A DNA stretch of 64,000 bases from Aquimarina algiphila (GCF_007489275.1 NZ_VLNR01000032.1:1-64000); one strand, 5' to 3'. Counted from the stretch's first letter, positions 47,831 to 57,575 are shown. Numbers and translations are program-made. Notes: a model not told the origin generated them from the sequence alone.

Positions 47831-48562
47831 TTAAGATCTTCTAAATTCGTTAAGAACAATAGCTGTAGCAGTAGCTACATTAAGACTTTCTGTTTCTTTA
47901 CTAGCCCCAAACTGAGGTATTGTAATTTGGTGTTCGATAATATCTTGAACATCTTTTGAAATTCCGTTTGCTTCATTCCCCATTATTACAATGGCCTGTT
48001 CTGGTAATTCTTCTGCATAAATAGAATTTCCATCCATAAAAGTCCCAAAAACTTTTAAAACACCCACTTTATCTGTTAAAAACTCTTTCAAATCTACATA
48101 GCTAATATTTACTCTCGTTATAGACCCCATTGTTGCCTGAATGACTTTTGGATTATAGCAATCGACAGTTTGATCAGAACAAATTAAATCTTTTATCCCG
48201 AACCAATCACACAATCGAATTATAGTACCTAAATTACCAGGATCTCTAACATCATCTAATGCAAGAATTAAATGATCTAAGGTTACTTTTTTGGTTTCTG
48301 GAATATAAAATATTGCCAAAGCGACTTGTGGTGTGGTTAAAAAACTTATCTGTTTTAGTTCTTCTTTGTTGATTTCATACTCACATGATGTAGGAATATC
48401 AAAAATATTTGGATCCAAAGTAAAAAGAGAATGCAGTTTCATACCGGCTTCAAGTAACTCTTTTATCACCTTTTTACCTTCTGCAACAAATAAACCATGT
48501 TGTTTTCGGTATTTTTTTTGATATAAACTCTTTATTAGTTTCTTTTGGTTTTTGCTAACCAT
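47831..48562 (-). CDS. TrmH-family (SpoU) RNA 2'-O-methyltransferase
   Basis: A 243-residue protein starting at ATG 48562 (MVSKNQKKLIKSLYQKKYRK); the frame to 48691 overlaps the divergent gene's start and adds non-conserved residues. N-terminal substrate-binding part (residues 1-80, LFVAEGKKVIKELL), then the SPOUT knot: ALDDVRDPGNLGTIIRLCDWFG, IVIMGNEANGISKD and SLNVATATAIVLNEF. The RNA target is unknown (rRNA or tRNA). It converges with porT, 6 bases between stops. Confidence 0.92.
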   Translation of the reverse strand: MVSKNQKKLIKSLYQKKYRKQHGLFVAEGKKVIKELLEAGMKLHSLFTLDPNIFDIPTSCEYEINKEELKQISFLTTPQVALAIFYIPETKKVTLDHLILALDDVRDPGNLGTIIRLCDWFGIKDLICSDQTVDCYNPKVIQATMGSITRVNISYVDLKEFLTDKVGVLKVFGTFMDGNSIYAEELPEQAIVIMGNEANGISKDVQDIIEHQITIPQFGASKETESLNVATATAIVLNEFRRS

Positions 48563-48580
48563 ACAAATAGTGTATTTTTG
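48552..48580 (+). promoter_or_regulatory. Promoter for tamL, overlapping the divergent gene start
   Basis: TTG (48552-48554), 18-base spacer and TATTTTTG (48573-48580) fit the Bacteroidota consensus. The TTG start codon of tamL is 20 bases after the -7 element, so the leader would be very short. The region overlaps the first codons of the TrmH gene. Confidence 0.5.
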
Positions 48581-48599
48581 AATCAATAATGAATACGGA

Positions 48600-51173
48600 T
48601 TGAAAGACTTTCTGACAAAAATATTATTAATTACTATAACCACCATCTTTTTATTTTCGTGTGATGCGGTAAAAAGAGTTCCGGAAAGCAAATATTTATT
48701 AGAAAAAAATCAAATTTTTGTTGATAGCGTTAAAACCAAAGACGTTAAGCTCTACAATCAATTATACCAAAAACCTAACACCAAACTATTAGGAATTCCT
48801 GTCAGGCTTCATATATATAACTTAGCCAAAGTTAATCAAGATTCTTTATATAAAGATTGGTTGGTACGAAAACCAAAAAGGAAAAAGAGAATTACTCGTT
48901 TTCTTTCTAAAAAACAAGTAGATCGTTTAGGTGTTGGTTTAAATGGAATAAACGAATGGGTAAAAAGCACAGGAGAATCACCATCTATTCTTGATGAATC
49001 CAAAATAAAACGGTCTGTAAAAAGATTACAATCATATTATTGGAATAATGGCTGGTTTAATATTGAAGCTGACTATAAAATTAACACAAAAGACAATAAA
49101 ACAGCCACAGTAGATTATTATGTAAAACCTCATCAACCCTATTTAATCGATTCCCTAACCTCCAAAATAGAGTCTACAGTCGCTGATTCTATTTATCAAC
49201 TCCATACAGAAAAATCGACAATTATTTCTGGAAAACAATACAAAACATCAGATATAGAAGAGGAAAGAGAACGACTAACATATTTATTTAGAAATTCTGG
49301 ATTATATCATTTTGAAAAAGAATTCATAAAATTTGATGCAGATACAATAAACACGGGTCACAAAGTAAACTTAAATCTTCTTATAAAGAATCGCCCTGTA
49401 ACTTTTGCAGATTCTACAGCAAGAATCCCTTTTAGAGTACATAAAATAAGTAAAGTAAATATTTTCACTGATTACTCTTATCAAAATAGAAATCAAACAC
49501 CAAAAGACAGTACTTCCTACAAAGGATATAAAATTTATGGTTTTGAGAAAATAAAATATACTCGTAAAGCACTTACAAATTCTGTTTTAATAACACCTGG
49601 CGAAATTTTCAGAGACAAGGATCGTACTTTTACATATAACCAAATTAATAACTTAAGAACGTTTAAATATCCAAATATCAGATACGACATAGATCCTAAT
49701 GATGGAGAAAGTCTTATTGCCAATATTTTATTAACCCCCAAGAAAAAATATAGTACAAGTGTTCAATTTGATGTATCTACTTCTAGTATACAAGCATTTG
49801 GAATAGGTTTTGGAGGCTCCTTATTAATCAGAAATGTTTTTGGAGGTGCAGAAATTTTAGAAATTTCTGCCAGAGGTAGTATTGGTTCTTCTAGTGATGC
49901 TGTAGATGGAGGACAAAAGTTCTTCAACATATCAGAAGTTGGAACCGATGTAAAACTATCATTTCCAAAAATAGTTTTCCCCTTCAAAACCAATAAAATT
50001 ATCCCAAAACACATGTCCCCGACAACTAACCTTATCTTTGGGATAAATATTCAGCAGAATATTGGCCTTGATAAACAAAATGCTACTGGAGTATTTAACT
50101 ACCAATGGAAACCAAATAATACCCTAACCAATCAACTAGATATTGTTAATGTTCAATATGTTAGAAATTTAAATACCAATAATTATTTCAATATTTACAG
50201 AACTTCATTTGGTCGATTAAACAATATTGCCACACAAGTACTTCAGCCAGATTCTCCATTCTTTGTACAACCAGATACCGGAACCCCAAACATAAACGAT
50301 GCTGTCTTAAACATCCCTAGCGGAGCTAACAGTTTTATAGACGAATCTTTAGGCACAACTCCAAATTCTAATTTAACTACGGATCAGTTACAAGAAATTA
50401 GCAATATTAATGAGCGTAAAGTACGATTAACAGAAGACAATCTAATTCTTGCTTCTAGTTACACCTATACAAAAAACAATAGAGAAAATCTCTATGACGA
50501 AGAATATTCTAGATTTAGAGCTAAAATAGAATTTGCGGGTAATGTCTTAAGTACGATCTCTGATATAGCTGGTCTTAAGAAAAATTCTAATGATCGTTTT
50601 GAAGTTTTTGGTGTTGAATTTTCACAATATGCAAAAACAGAATTGGATTATATCAAACATTGGGATTTGGGAAGAAAAAATATAATTGCTTTTAGAACAT
50701 TTGGAGGTATAGCAATACCCTATGGCAATGCCGATAACATTCCTTTTGCCCGAAGTTTTTTTGGAGGTGGACCAAATGATAATAGAGCATGGCTTGCATA
50801 TGACCTTGGCCCTGGTAGTAGTGGAGGAAGAAATGAATTTAATGAAGCTAATATGAAAATAGCATCAAATCTTGAGTATCGATATAATATTTTAGGATCT
50901 CTTCATGGTGCTTTATTTATCGATGCAGGAAATATCTGGAATGTTTTAGATAGCGTAGAGGAAGAAGATGCTGTATTCTCTAAACTAGATGACATACAAG
51001 AAATAGCCGTTGGAAGTGGCTTTGGTTTTAGGTATGATTTTAATTTCTTTGTTTTAAGGCTTGATGTTGGTTTTAAAACCTTTAACCCAGCCAGTGATAA
51101 TGATAAAAGGTGGTTTAAAGGATACAACTTTTCAGAAGCCATTTATAACTTTGGTATTAATTACCCTTTTTAA
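48600..51173 (+). CDS. tamL: TamL-type Omp85 outer-membrane assembly lipoprotein
   Basis: An 857-residue protein starting at a TTG codon; no ATG lies in a position that keeps the lipoprotein signal (ILLITITTIFLFSC, Cys21). The N-terminal half contains POTRA-like repeats (KIKRSVKRLQSYYWNNGWFN, then the block starting KISKVNIFTDYSY), and the C-terminal 400 residues form the Omp85 barrel with the RSFFGGGPNDNRAW motif and an end in FGINYPF. This is the Bacteroidota TamA variant, in which lipidation replaces the usual signal peptide. It is divergent from the TrmH-family gene with 37 bases between. Confidence 0.9.
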   Translation: MKDFLTKILLITITTIFLFSCDAVKRVPESKYLLEKNQIFVDSVKTKDVKLYNQLYQKPNTKLLGIPVRLHIYNLAKVNQDSLYKDWLVRKPKRKKRITRFLSKKQVDRLGVGLNGINEWVKSTGESPSILDESKIKRSVKRLQSYYWNNGWFNIEADYKINTKDNKTATVDYYVKPHQPYLIDSLTSKIESTVADSIYQLHTEKSTIISGKQYKTSDIEEERERLTYLFRNSGLYHFEKEFIKFDADTINTGHKVNLNLLIKNRPVTFADSTARIPFRVHKISKVNIFTDYSYQNRNQTPKDSTSYKGYKIYGFEKIKYTRKALTNSVLITPGEIFRDKDRTFTYNQINNLRTFKYPNIRYDIDPNDGESLIANILLTPKKKYSTSVQFDVSTSSIQAFGIGFGGSLLIRNVFGGAEILEISARGSIGSSSDAVDGGQKFFNISEVGTDVKLSFPKIVFPFKTNKIIPKHMSPTTNLIFGINIQQNIGLDKQNATGVFNYQWKPNNTLTNQLDIVNVQYVRNLNTNNYFNIYRTSFGRLNNIATQVLQPDSPFFVQPDTGTPNINDAVLNIPSGANSFIDESLGTTPNSNLTTDQLQEISNINERKVRLTEDNLILASSYTYTKNNRENLYDEEYSRFRAKIEFAGNVLSTISDIAGLKKNSNDRFEVFGVEFSQYAKTELDYIKHWDLGRKNIIAFRTFGGIAIPYGNADNIPFARSFFGGGPNDNRAWLAYDLGPGSSGGRNEFNEANMKIASNLEYRYNILGSLHGALFIDAGNIWNVLDSVEEEDAVFSKLDDIQEIAVGSGFGFRYDFNFFVLRLDVGFKTFNPASDNDKRWFKGYNFSEAIYNFGINYPF

Positions 51174-51209
51174 TCAACACTTATTATCAACATCACAGTA
51201 TTTTAATTC

Positions 51210-51305
51210 TTAGTTTGCAAAAGGGATCACTATAATATTATTTCCTATGATCACACCTGATTGTTTACTCTTTGCAACAGGTTTAATTTGATGTACTTTA
51301 ATCAT
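51210..51305 (-). CDS. Possible small protein, 31 residues
   Basis: A short minus-strand frame in the 199-base gap between tamL and fbaA: ATG at 51303-51305, stop at 51210-51212. It reads MIKVHQIKPVAKSKQSG followed by VIIGNNIIVIPFAN. The residue make-up (basic half, then a hydrophobic beta-like half) looks protein-like, but the length is within chance range and no promoter is clear. Confidence 0.25.
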   Translation of the reverse strand: MIKVHQIKPVAKSKQSGVIIGNNIIVIPFAN

Positions 51306-51339
51306 TATACTAATCGTATAGGTTTATATATAATTTTAC

Positions 51340-51347
51340 TATTTTTG
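51340..51347 (+). promoter_or_regulatory. Promoter -7 element for fbaA
   Basis: TATTTTTG, 25 bases before the start codon. Confidence 0.4.
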
Positions 51348-51372
51348 TACCCTTATAAACCAAAACTAAATT

Positions 51373-52440
51373 ATGAGTCACAACATCAAACCGGGAGTTG
51401 CTACAGGAGACGAAGTACAAGCAATTTTTGAATATGCGAAACAAAAAGGTTTTGCATTACCTGCAGTTAATGTAATCGGTTCTAATACAATTAACGCTGT
51501 TTTAGAAACCGCTGCAGAATTAAACTCTCCTGTAATTATTCAATTCTCTAATGGAGGGGCGCAATTCAACGCAGGAAAAGGATTATCTAATGCCGATCAA
51601 AAAGCTGCAATAGCTGGAGCTACCGCAGGTGCAAGGCATGTACATTTAATGGCCGAAGCTTATGGAGTACCTGTAATTTTGCATACTGACCACTGTGCAA
51701 AAAAATTACTTCCTTGGATCGACGGATTACTTGACGCAGGAGAAGCTTTTTTCAAAGAAACAGGAAAACCACTTTATAGTTCTCACATGATTGATTTATC
51801 AGAAGAACCAATCGAAGAGAATATCGAAATTTGTAAGGAATATTTGGCTCGTATGAGTAAAATGGGCATGACTTTAGAAATTGAATTGGGAATTACCGGA
51901 GGTGAGGAAGACGGAGTTGACAACAGTGATGTTGATGATTCTAAGCTTTACACACAACCAGAAGAAGTTGCATATGCTTATGAAGAATTAAGCAAAGTAA
52001 GTGATAAATTCACTGTAGCTGCTGCTTTTGGTAATGTTCACGGAGTATATAAACCTGGAAATGTAAAACTAACACCAAAAATTCTTAAAAACTCTCAAGA
52101 ATTTATTTCAGAAAAATATAATGTCGAGCCTAACCACATCGATTTTGTATTTCATGGAGGAAGTGGATCTACTCTTGAAGAAATCAGAGAAGCTATTGGA
52201 TATGGTGTAATCAAAATGAATATAGATACAGATCTTCAGTTTGCCTTTAATGAAGGAATTCGTGATTATATGACAAGTAAAGTTGAATATCTAAAGACAC
52301 AAATAGGTAACCCTGACGGAGCAGAAGAACCTAATAAAAAATACTATGATCCTAGAAAATGGTTACGAGAAGGAGAAATTACCTTTAAGAACCGTCTTAA
52401 AAAGGCTTTCGAGGATTTAAACAATGTAAATACATTGTAG
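51373..52440 (+). CDS. fbaA: Class II fructose-bisphosphate aldolase
   Basis: A 355-residue zinc enzyme of glycolysis and gluconeogenesis, normal length for class IIA. The zinc and substrate residues are in VILHTDHCAKK, ELGITGGEEDG, GNVHGVYKPGNVKL and FVFHGGSGS; NMDTDLQ-type motif appears as IKMNIDTDLQFAF. A perfect terminator follows, ahead of accD. Confidence 0.97.
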   Translation: MSHNIKPGVATGDEVQAIFEYAKQKGFALPAVNVIGSNTINAVLETAAELNSPVIIQFSNGGAQFNAGKGLSNADQKAAIAGATAGARHVHLMAEAYGVPVILHTDHCAKKLLPWIDGLLDAGEAFFKETGKPLYSSHMIDLSEEPIEENIEICKEYLARMSKMGMTLEIELGITGGEEDGVDNSDVDDSKLYTQPEEVAYAYEELSKVSDKFTVAAAFGNVHGVYKPGNVKLTPKILKNSQEFISEKYNVEPNHIDFVFHGGSGSTLEEIREAIGYGVIKMNIDTDLQFAFNEGIRDYMTSKVEYLKTQIGNPDGAEEPNKKYYDPRKWLREGEITFKNRLKKAFEDLNNVNTL

Positions 52441-52455
52441 TACTACTAAAAAACC

Positions 52456-52495
52456 AAAGCTGAAACTTATTTAAATAAGTTTCAGCTTTTTTTAA
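52456..52495 (+). terminator. Perfect palindromic terminator after fbaA
   Basis: A 34-base perfect palindrome (52456-52489; arm AAAGCTGAAACTTATTT) followed by a T run. Confidence 0.9.
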
Positions 52496-52506
52496 TACAA
52501 TAATTT

Positions 52507-53364
52507 ATGGCTTGGTTTAAGAGAACACAAAAAGGTATACAAACAGCTACCGAAGACAAAAAAGACGTACCAAAAGGACTTTGGTATAAGTCTCCTACAG
52601 GAAAAATTGTTGACGCAGAGCAACTTGAGAAAAATTTCTATGTAAGTCCAGAAGATGGGTATCATGTAAGAATAGGGAGTAAAGAATACTTTGAAATTCT
52701 ATTTGATGATAACAAATACAAAGAATTAGACAAAAGCGTTACCTCAAAAGACCCTCTTAAATTCGAAGACAAGAAGAAATACGTTGATCGTCTTAAAGAC
52801 GCACAAGAAAAAACAAAATTAAAAGATGCAGTTAGAACAGCGGTAGGTAAATCCAACGGAAATGACATTGTTATTGCTTGTATGGATTTTGCATTTATAG
52901 GAGGTTCTATGGGAAGCGTTGTAGGTGAAAAAATTTCTAGAGCTGCTGATTATGCTTTAAAAAACAAAATTCCATTTATGATTATCTCTAAATCGGGAGG
53001 TGCTCGTATGATGGAAGCAGCATTATCTTTAATGCAATTAGCCAAAACATCGGCAAAACTAGCTCAATTAGCAGATGCAGGGATACCTTATATATCTTTA
53101 TGTACTGATCCAACTACAGGAGGTACTACTGCTTCTTTTGCGATGTTAGGAGATATCAATATTGCAGAACCAGGAGCATTAATTGGATTTGCTGGACCTC
53201 GTGTAGTAAGAGATACTACAGGAAAAGAACTTCCTGATGGTTTCCAGACTTCAGAATTCTTAAAAGAACACGGATTCCTTGACTTTATTACCCCTAGACA
53301 AGAATTAAAACAACGAATAAATCTATATTTAAATTTAATTTTGAATAGACCGTTAGCGAATTAG
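52507..53364 (+). CDS. accD: Acetyl-CoA carboxylase carboxyltransferase subunit beta
   Basis: A 285-residue subunit that helps transfer CO2 from biotin to acetyl-CoA, making malonyl-CoA for fatty acid synthesis. Conserved carboxyltransferase blocks: [54 protein letters not shown] and [12 protein letters not shown]. The N-terminal zinc ribbon (CxxC-x15-CxxC in E. coli) is replaced by [16 protein letters not shown] and [12 protein letters not shown], with no Cys at any of the four positions. The rest of the chain is intact, so it should still be active. Confidence 0.95.
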   Translation: MAWFKRTQKGIQTATEDKKDVPKGLWYKSPTGKIVDAEQLEKNFYVSPEDGYHVRIGSKEYFEILFDDNKYKELDKSVTSKDPLKFEDKKKYVDRLKDAQEKTKLKDAVRTAVGKSNGNDIVIACMDFAFIGGSMGSVVGEKISRAADYALKNKIPFMIISKSGGARMMEAALSLMQLAKTSAKLAQLADAGIPYISLCTDPTTGGTTASFAMLGDINIAEPGALIGFAGPRVVRDTTGKELPDGFQTSEFLKEHGFLDFITPRQELKQRINLYLNLILNRPLAN

Positions 53365-53371
53365 TCTATAT

Positions 53372-53414
53372 CGACATAAAAATGAACTCACCCGGCTTTA
53401 TGTCGGGTTTTTTA
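53372..53414 (+). terminator. Terminator after accD
   Basis: Two overlapping hairpins are possible: CGACATAAA (53372-53380) with 53397-53405, or ACCCG (53390-53394) with 53404-53408. The second is followed directly by a T run. Confidence 0.7.
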
Positions 53415-53514
53415 TTCTCAAAAAACAAACTTAAATCTCATATCTTTTTCAAAAACAGTAATTTACCCTAGAAAAAAGGGATATTCCCCTCTTACAAATA
53501 TTATTCTTATCTAA

Positions 53515-53522
53515 TATTTTTG
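53515..53522 (+). promoter_or_regulatory. Promoter -7 element for the 956-residue protein
   Basis: TATTTTTG, 123 bases before the start codon; no clear TTG element at the expected distance. Confidence 0.3.
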
Positions 53523-53644
53523 TTTTATAAAGCATATAGATCAATAGACTACTAAAAATTGATTTATTCATATCCAGATTTCCCCTACTCGATAAACACC
53601 ACACCCCTTTTAAAAGATTATACACAGCTTAAAAGCATAAAATC

Positions 53645-56515
53645 ATGAAAAGAAACACTCTTATCACAAAACCTAATTCACTTTCCCCAAAATCACCATT
53701 CCAAAACTATAGAAAACCAGAACTATCCAAAACATTGATTCCAAAACCTGAAATTTTTATATCTAAAAATCAGAACGAAAATACTTTTAAAAATTTATTA
53801 GCAGATCTTCAAAGTATAGGAATCTCTAACATTTCATTTTTTAACTTATTATCTAATTACGAACTAAATAGTATTTCAGAAATAATCAGTTATCTACATT
53901 TAATAGTTAATCGCGAAGATTATCACCCAGAAAACCTATTGTTCCATCAAAGATTACTGAGTATTATCCCTCCCAAACACTATAAAGCATTATCAAAACT
54001 GTTGCAGGAGAATTATCATAGTATTGCTTTTTCAGAAGAAACTATAAATTTTATCGAAGATGAAAAAATAGTAAAAATAATTGATGAAATTTTGTTTCAA
54101 TACATGGGTTTACTATACAGCAAAACCGAACTTCATCCAACCAATACAAACCTTAACCTCAGGAGTAAGATTAGGCTATTAGAATCTATAAATACACTTT
54201 TGTCCGAAGATCTCAATATTATGCTTTACTTTCAGATGATAAGCACTTATGGCGGTCTTCAAGCCTACTATCAGAATAACAAAATCACCAGTGAAATTTT
54301 AAGAAAGATATCTCATAAAGGTTTTGATACAGATTATATAATTTTTAACTCTTCACAGATTCATAGTATCGGCCCCAGTAAACTAGAAAAGCAAACGGAG
54401 TGGGATGAAAGATTGCTTCAGATCATTAAAAAAATATTAGGTAGTAAAGATGAAAAACCAGAAGTTGACATCAAACAGAATAGAAATAAATTATTCAATA
54501 TAATTAAAGAACATTATACCTTACTAAAAAACAAAAAGGATAAAGTTGCTGCTTTGGAGATTATTAATCTAATTTCTCCTGCCCTGGATAAAGGTCATTC
54601 CATTCTAAAAAAACAAAATAAATTAGATGAAGAAGTAAAAATAGATAATCTTAAATTAGAATTGGACTACATTAAAGATATCCTACAAAATTACGAAGGT
54701 AAATTACCTAAACCCAGAAAACTATACGCAGTCAGAAGTTCTAAAAATATTCCTGAATTACTGTTTGATAACAAGAGATTATCATGCTGTATATTTAAAC
54801 CGACAGGACTCTTTCATGGAGAAATAACAAGATTAACTCTTAATCCAACGACACCGATTATCGAATTTTGGTTGGAACCTTATCAGGAATTTCTCGGAAT
54901 AGCAACATTATACTTAGGTGTAAATCGATTAGGGCAAAAAACTATTTTGGTAGATACAGTAGAATATGACAATCGTCTTCTTGAGTTAAGAGGAAATAAC
55001 GGAACGATGAAATTCATTTTAAATTCAATCCTAATGGATGCGCATCAGGCAGGATCCAAAAAAGTGGTCATCTTTGCTGCTCCTTATGGAAAACCAATAA
55101 ACTTTGTAAATTATGTAAAAAAGTTTAGCGAGAAACAAGCTAGTATTTCTTTTCATGAAGCATATTATTTTGAATCTGTAGATCCTGACAACACTGCACT
55201 TCATTCTTCATCAAATTCAAAACATCATTATACTGTTGCTCTTGGGTACAACAAACCTTTAAAAGGTGTAATTGACTATGGGTTCACTCAAGTGGGCGCA
55301 AATAAAGTTGAAAAATTAGTTGATGGTAATAAAGGAGTATTCGAAATTGATGTAGAAGAATATATAAAAGAGAATAAATTGATATCGCAAATTCATAAAA
55401 AGGAAAAAACAAGCTTTTCTACTCCAAAAATGTTAATCGATCGCCAACCTGATTATCATGAAACAACTATAAATGAAAGAAAAGAGAAAGTGATTGACAA
55501 ATTTACAAAGAAACTAAGTGAAAAGCTTTCTAATCCCAAAATTGAAATTACTAACAAAGCATTTAGCGATGAATTGATAGAAGAATTGTTATCTATTGAA
55601 AAGGATTCTTTTTCTAACGAATTAAGATATTCTACTGATGATATCAAAAAAAGACTACAGCAAAAAGCTTCTCAGATAATAATGATATATGAAAACAAAA
55701 CACCTGTTGGATTTATTTTATCTTATGTAAGCCCTAACTTATCAAATGAGATTATTTATCTCGATACTATTGGTATCATTTCTGAAAAACAAAATCTGGG
55801 ATTAGGACAAATAATGTTACAATTATATTCTAAAATTTCACTTTTTGATGGTTTTTCTCAAATATATGTTCTTACTGAAAAAGGTGAAAAATCAGAAAGC
55901 CTAATCAAATTTTATAAAAGGAATGGATTTGAATTAATTTCTAATCAATTTAAATCAATCAGCAATCTTTTGATAAAGCAACTAACATTAAAAATAAAAG
56001 AAAATATTGAAGATTTTGAGGTATTAAAAGCTGAATTAGTAACAACTTTAAAAAAAATCATTCCTTCTCCAGAAGTAGAAATTTTATTTGATCTAGATCA
56101 CAATGCTCTTCAGGTCATTATTGACCTTGAAAAAGAATTTGATATCGATTTAAGGTATAACAGAGAAGAATTAAAAGAAAGATCCAATTATAAAGACACC
56201 TTCCTGGCGATTATAAAAGATGATGGAATCCCAATAGCCTCTAGCTTATGCTATTATGATCCTTCTTTATTAGATCATACGATATTTTTTGATACCATGT
56301 GTATAAGACAAAAGTATCAATCAAAAGGAATAGGAAAACTGATCGTTAAAAGCATGCTAGATATATCAAAATTATCAAAATATTCTCAAGCATTATTTTA
56401 TTGTAAAAATGTTAGCAAAGAAGGTATCAATCTTATTGAATTTTATAAAAAACTTGGTGCAAGAATAGTAGAAGTTTTGGAAGACAAAACCAAAATGATT
56501 TTTCAAGTCAAATAA
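53645..56515 (+). CDS. Large multi-domain protein with two C-terminal GNAT domains
   Basis: A 956-residue cytoplasmic protein (no signal, no helices). Residues 1-43 form a Pro/Lys/Ser-rich tail, 44-350 a helical region with no family I know. Residues about 355-540 are an uncharacterised domain (KLYAVRSSKNIPELLFDNKR, double Cys381-382, VDTVEYDNRLLELRGNNGTM) that could itself be a degenerate acetyltransferase fold. Then come two GNAT domains: about 640-765 (IYLDTIGIISEKQNLGLGQ, IKFYKRNGFELI) and about 820-955 (IFFDTMCIRQKYQSKGIGK, IEFYKKLGARIV). Both keep motif A and the C-terminal strand. Stands alone between terminators. Substrate unknown. Confidence 0.7.
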   Translation: MKRNTLITKPNSLSPKSPFQNYRKPELSKTLIPKPEIFISKNQNENTFKNLLADLQSIGISNISFFNLLSNYELNSISEIISYLHLIVNREDYHPENLLFHQRLLSIIPPKHYKALSKLLQENYHSIAFSEETINFIEDEKIVKIIDEILFQYMGLLYSKTELHPTNTNLNLRSKIRLLESINTLLSEDLNIMLYFQMISTYGGLQAYYQNNKITSEILRKISHKGFDTDYIIFNSSQIHSIGPSKLEKQTEWDERLLQIIKKILGSKDEKPEVDIKQNRNKLFNIIKEHYTLLKNKKDKVAALEIINLISPALDKGHSILKKQNKLDEEVKIDNLKLELDYIKDILQNYEGKLPKPRKLYAVRSSKNIPELLFDNKRLSCCIFKPTGLFHGEITRLTLNPTTPIIEFWLEPYQEFLGIATLYLGVNRLGQKTILVDTVEYDNRLLELRGNNGTMKFILNSILMDAHQAGSKKVVIFAAPYGKPINFVNYVKKFSEKQASISFHEAYYFESVDPDNTALHSSSNSKHHYTVALGYNKPLKGVIDYGFTQVGANKVEKLVDGNKGVFEIDVEEYIKENKLISQIHKKEKTSFSTPKMLIDRQPDYHETTINERKEKVIDKFTKKLSEKLSNPKIEITNKAFSDELIEELLSIEKDSFSNELRYSTDDIKKRLQQKASQIIMIYENKTPVGFILSYVSPNLSNEIIYLDTIGIISEKQNLGLGQIMLQLYSKISLFDGFSQIYVLTEKGEKSESLIKFYKRNGFELISNQFKSISNLLIKQLTLKIKENIEDFEVLKAELVTTLKKIIPSPEVEILFDLDHNALQVIIDLEKEFDIDLRYNREELKERSNYKDTFLAIIKDDGIPIASSLCYYDPSLLDHTIFFDTMCIRQKYQSKGIGKLIVKSMLDISKLSKYSQALFYCKNVSKEGINLIEFYKKLGARIVEVLEDKTKMIFQVK

Positions 56516-56580
56516 CGTTTCTTCCTATATCTATAGTAAATGGATAAACTAAAATCTATTAACTAAATAAAAGCAAATAA

Positions 56581-56608
56581 AAAACACCTATTTGACTATA
56601 GGTGTTTT
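56581..56608. terminator. Bidirectional hairpin between convergent genes
   Basis: AAAACACCTAT (56581-56591) pairs exactly with 56598-56608 around ttgact, with A/T runs on both outer sides. Confidence 0.8.
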
Positions 56609-56635
56609 TCTAAGTATGCTTGTAACTGATTTAGC

Positions 56636-57463
56636 TCATAACTCAATTTCATATTCTTCTCCATCAGAACTTGTAAACATTGCCAGATTATCACACAATC
56701 CATCTCCATAATTTAATGAACCACTATAATTTGTTCTTACCAAGTCTACAACTCCACTTACCAGGAATCTACAACCAGCTTCACGACGTAATGGAGTCTT
56801 AATGGTTGTACTATGCATATTTCCATTTTTAAAATTAGTTGCCCACTCTCCTGTAATTAAGAAAACATTATCTCCCCAATTTCCATTAAAAGAACCTTCA
56901 ATCCATTCTCGGGTTTTGGTTCCTGTTCTAGACGCCTCTGTACCATCTGCAAAAGTAACTACCAGATCCATATTCATAATATATTGAGGATTACCATTAT
57001 CATTTGCCTTTTGTCTTGTAACCGTTCTAGATCCAGAAAACTGAATGTCATTTACAAAGAAGTCTTCAAGAGTATAATTAATGACTAATGTCATCGCATC
57101 GACATTCCTAGTATAAGACATATTTACTTTTCCTTTTAAAATATATCCACTACGCACTTCACACCCTTCGGTTCCAAAATCTACGATCACTTCTTTTGAA
57201 GTGTCTGTTATCTCAATGGTTACCATAGCACATTCTGGCAAAAAAGGATGAATAGGACTTTTAACAATACTCTCTTCATGTTCATATGTTTGTAAAAATA
57301 TATCACTTATTACCTCTGTAGTATTATCTACTTTGGCATTAAGTTCTGTCTCTTCTACATTGAAAGATTGTAAAGTTTGATTTTCTGATTCATCTTTGTC
57401 ACAATTAACTAAAAGCATAGAAAAAAAGACAATTACACTGAATCTAATTAAGTTACTTTTCAT
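56636..57463 (-). CDS. Hypothetical lipoprotein, 275 residues
   Basis: I chose ATG 57463 because it places a lipoprotein signal directly at the start (IRFSVIVFFSMLLVNC, Cys18); the longer frame to 57589 runs into the rpsO leader. After a short acidic linker, the body is beta-rich: VTIEITDTSKEVIVDFGTEG, MSYTRNVDAMTLVINYTLED, SRTVTRQKANDNGNPQYIMN and WEGSFNGNWGD-like strand (EWIEGSFNGNWGDN). It has conserved Cys pairs (GCEVRSG, AGCRFLVSG) but I do not recognise the family. Confidence 0.7.
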   Translation of the reverse strand: MKSNLIRFSVIVFFSMLLVNCDKDESENQTLQSFNVEETELNAKVDNTTEVISDIFLQTYEHEESIVKSPIHPFLPECAMVTIEITDTSKEVIVDFGTEGCEVRSGYILKGKVNMSYTRNVDAMTLVINYTLEDFFVNDIQFSGSRTVTRQKANDNGNPQYIMNMDLVVTFADGTEASRTGTKTREWIEGSFNGNWGDNVFLITGEWATNFKNGNMHSTTIKTPLRREAGCRFLVSGVVDLVRTNYSGSLNYGDGLCDNLAMFTSSDGEEYEIEL

Positions 57464-57567
57464 AATATTTAATTTTAACGTTACTAGAATTAAGACCTGA
57501 AATCTGTCAAAACGTTTAATTTCAATATGTTTTTTACTATAAAATGTATTTCTAATACAAAAAATAT

Positions 57568-57575
57568 TATATTTG
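57568..57575 (+). promoter_or_regulatory. Promoter -7 element for rpsO
   Basis: TATATTTG, so transcription probably starts about 57581, directly at the hairpin described next. Confidence 0.45.
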
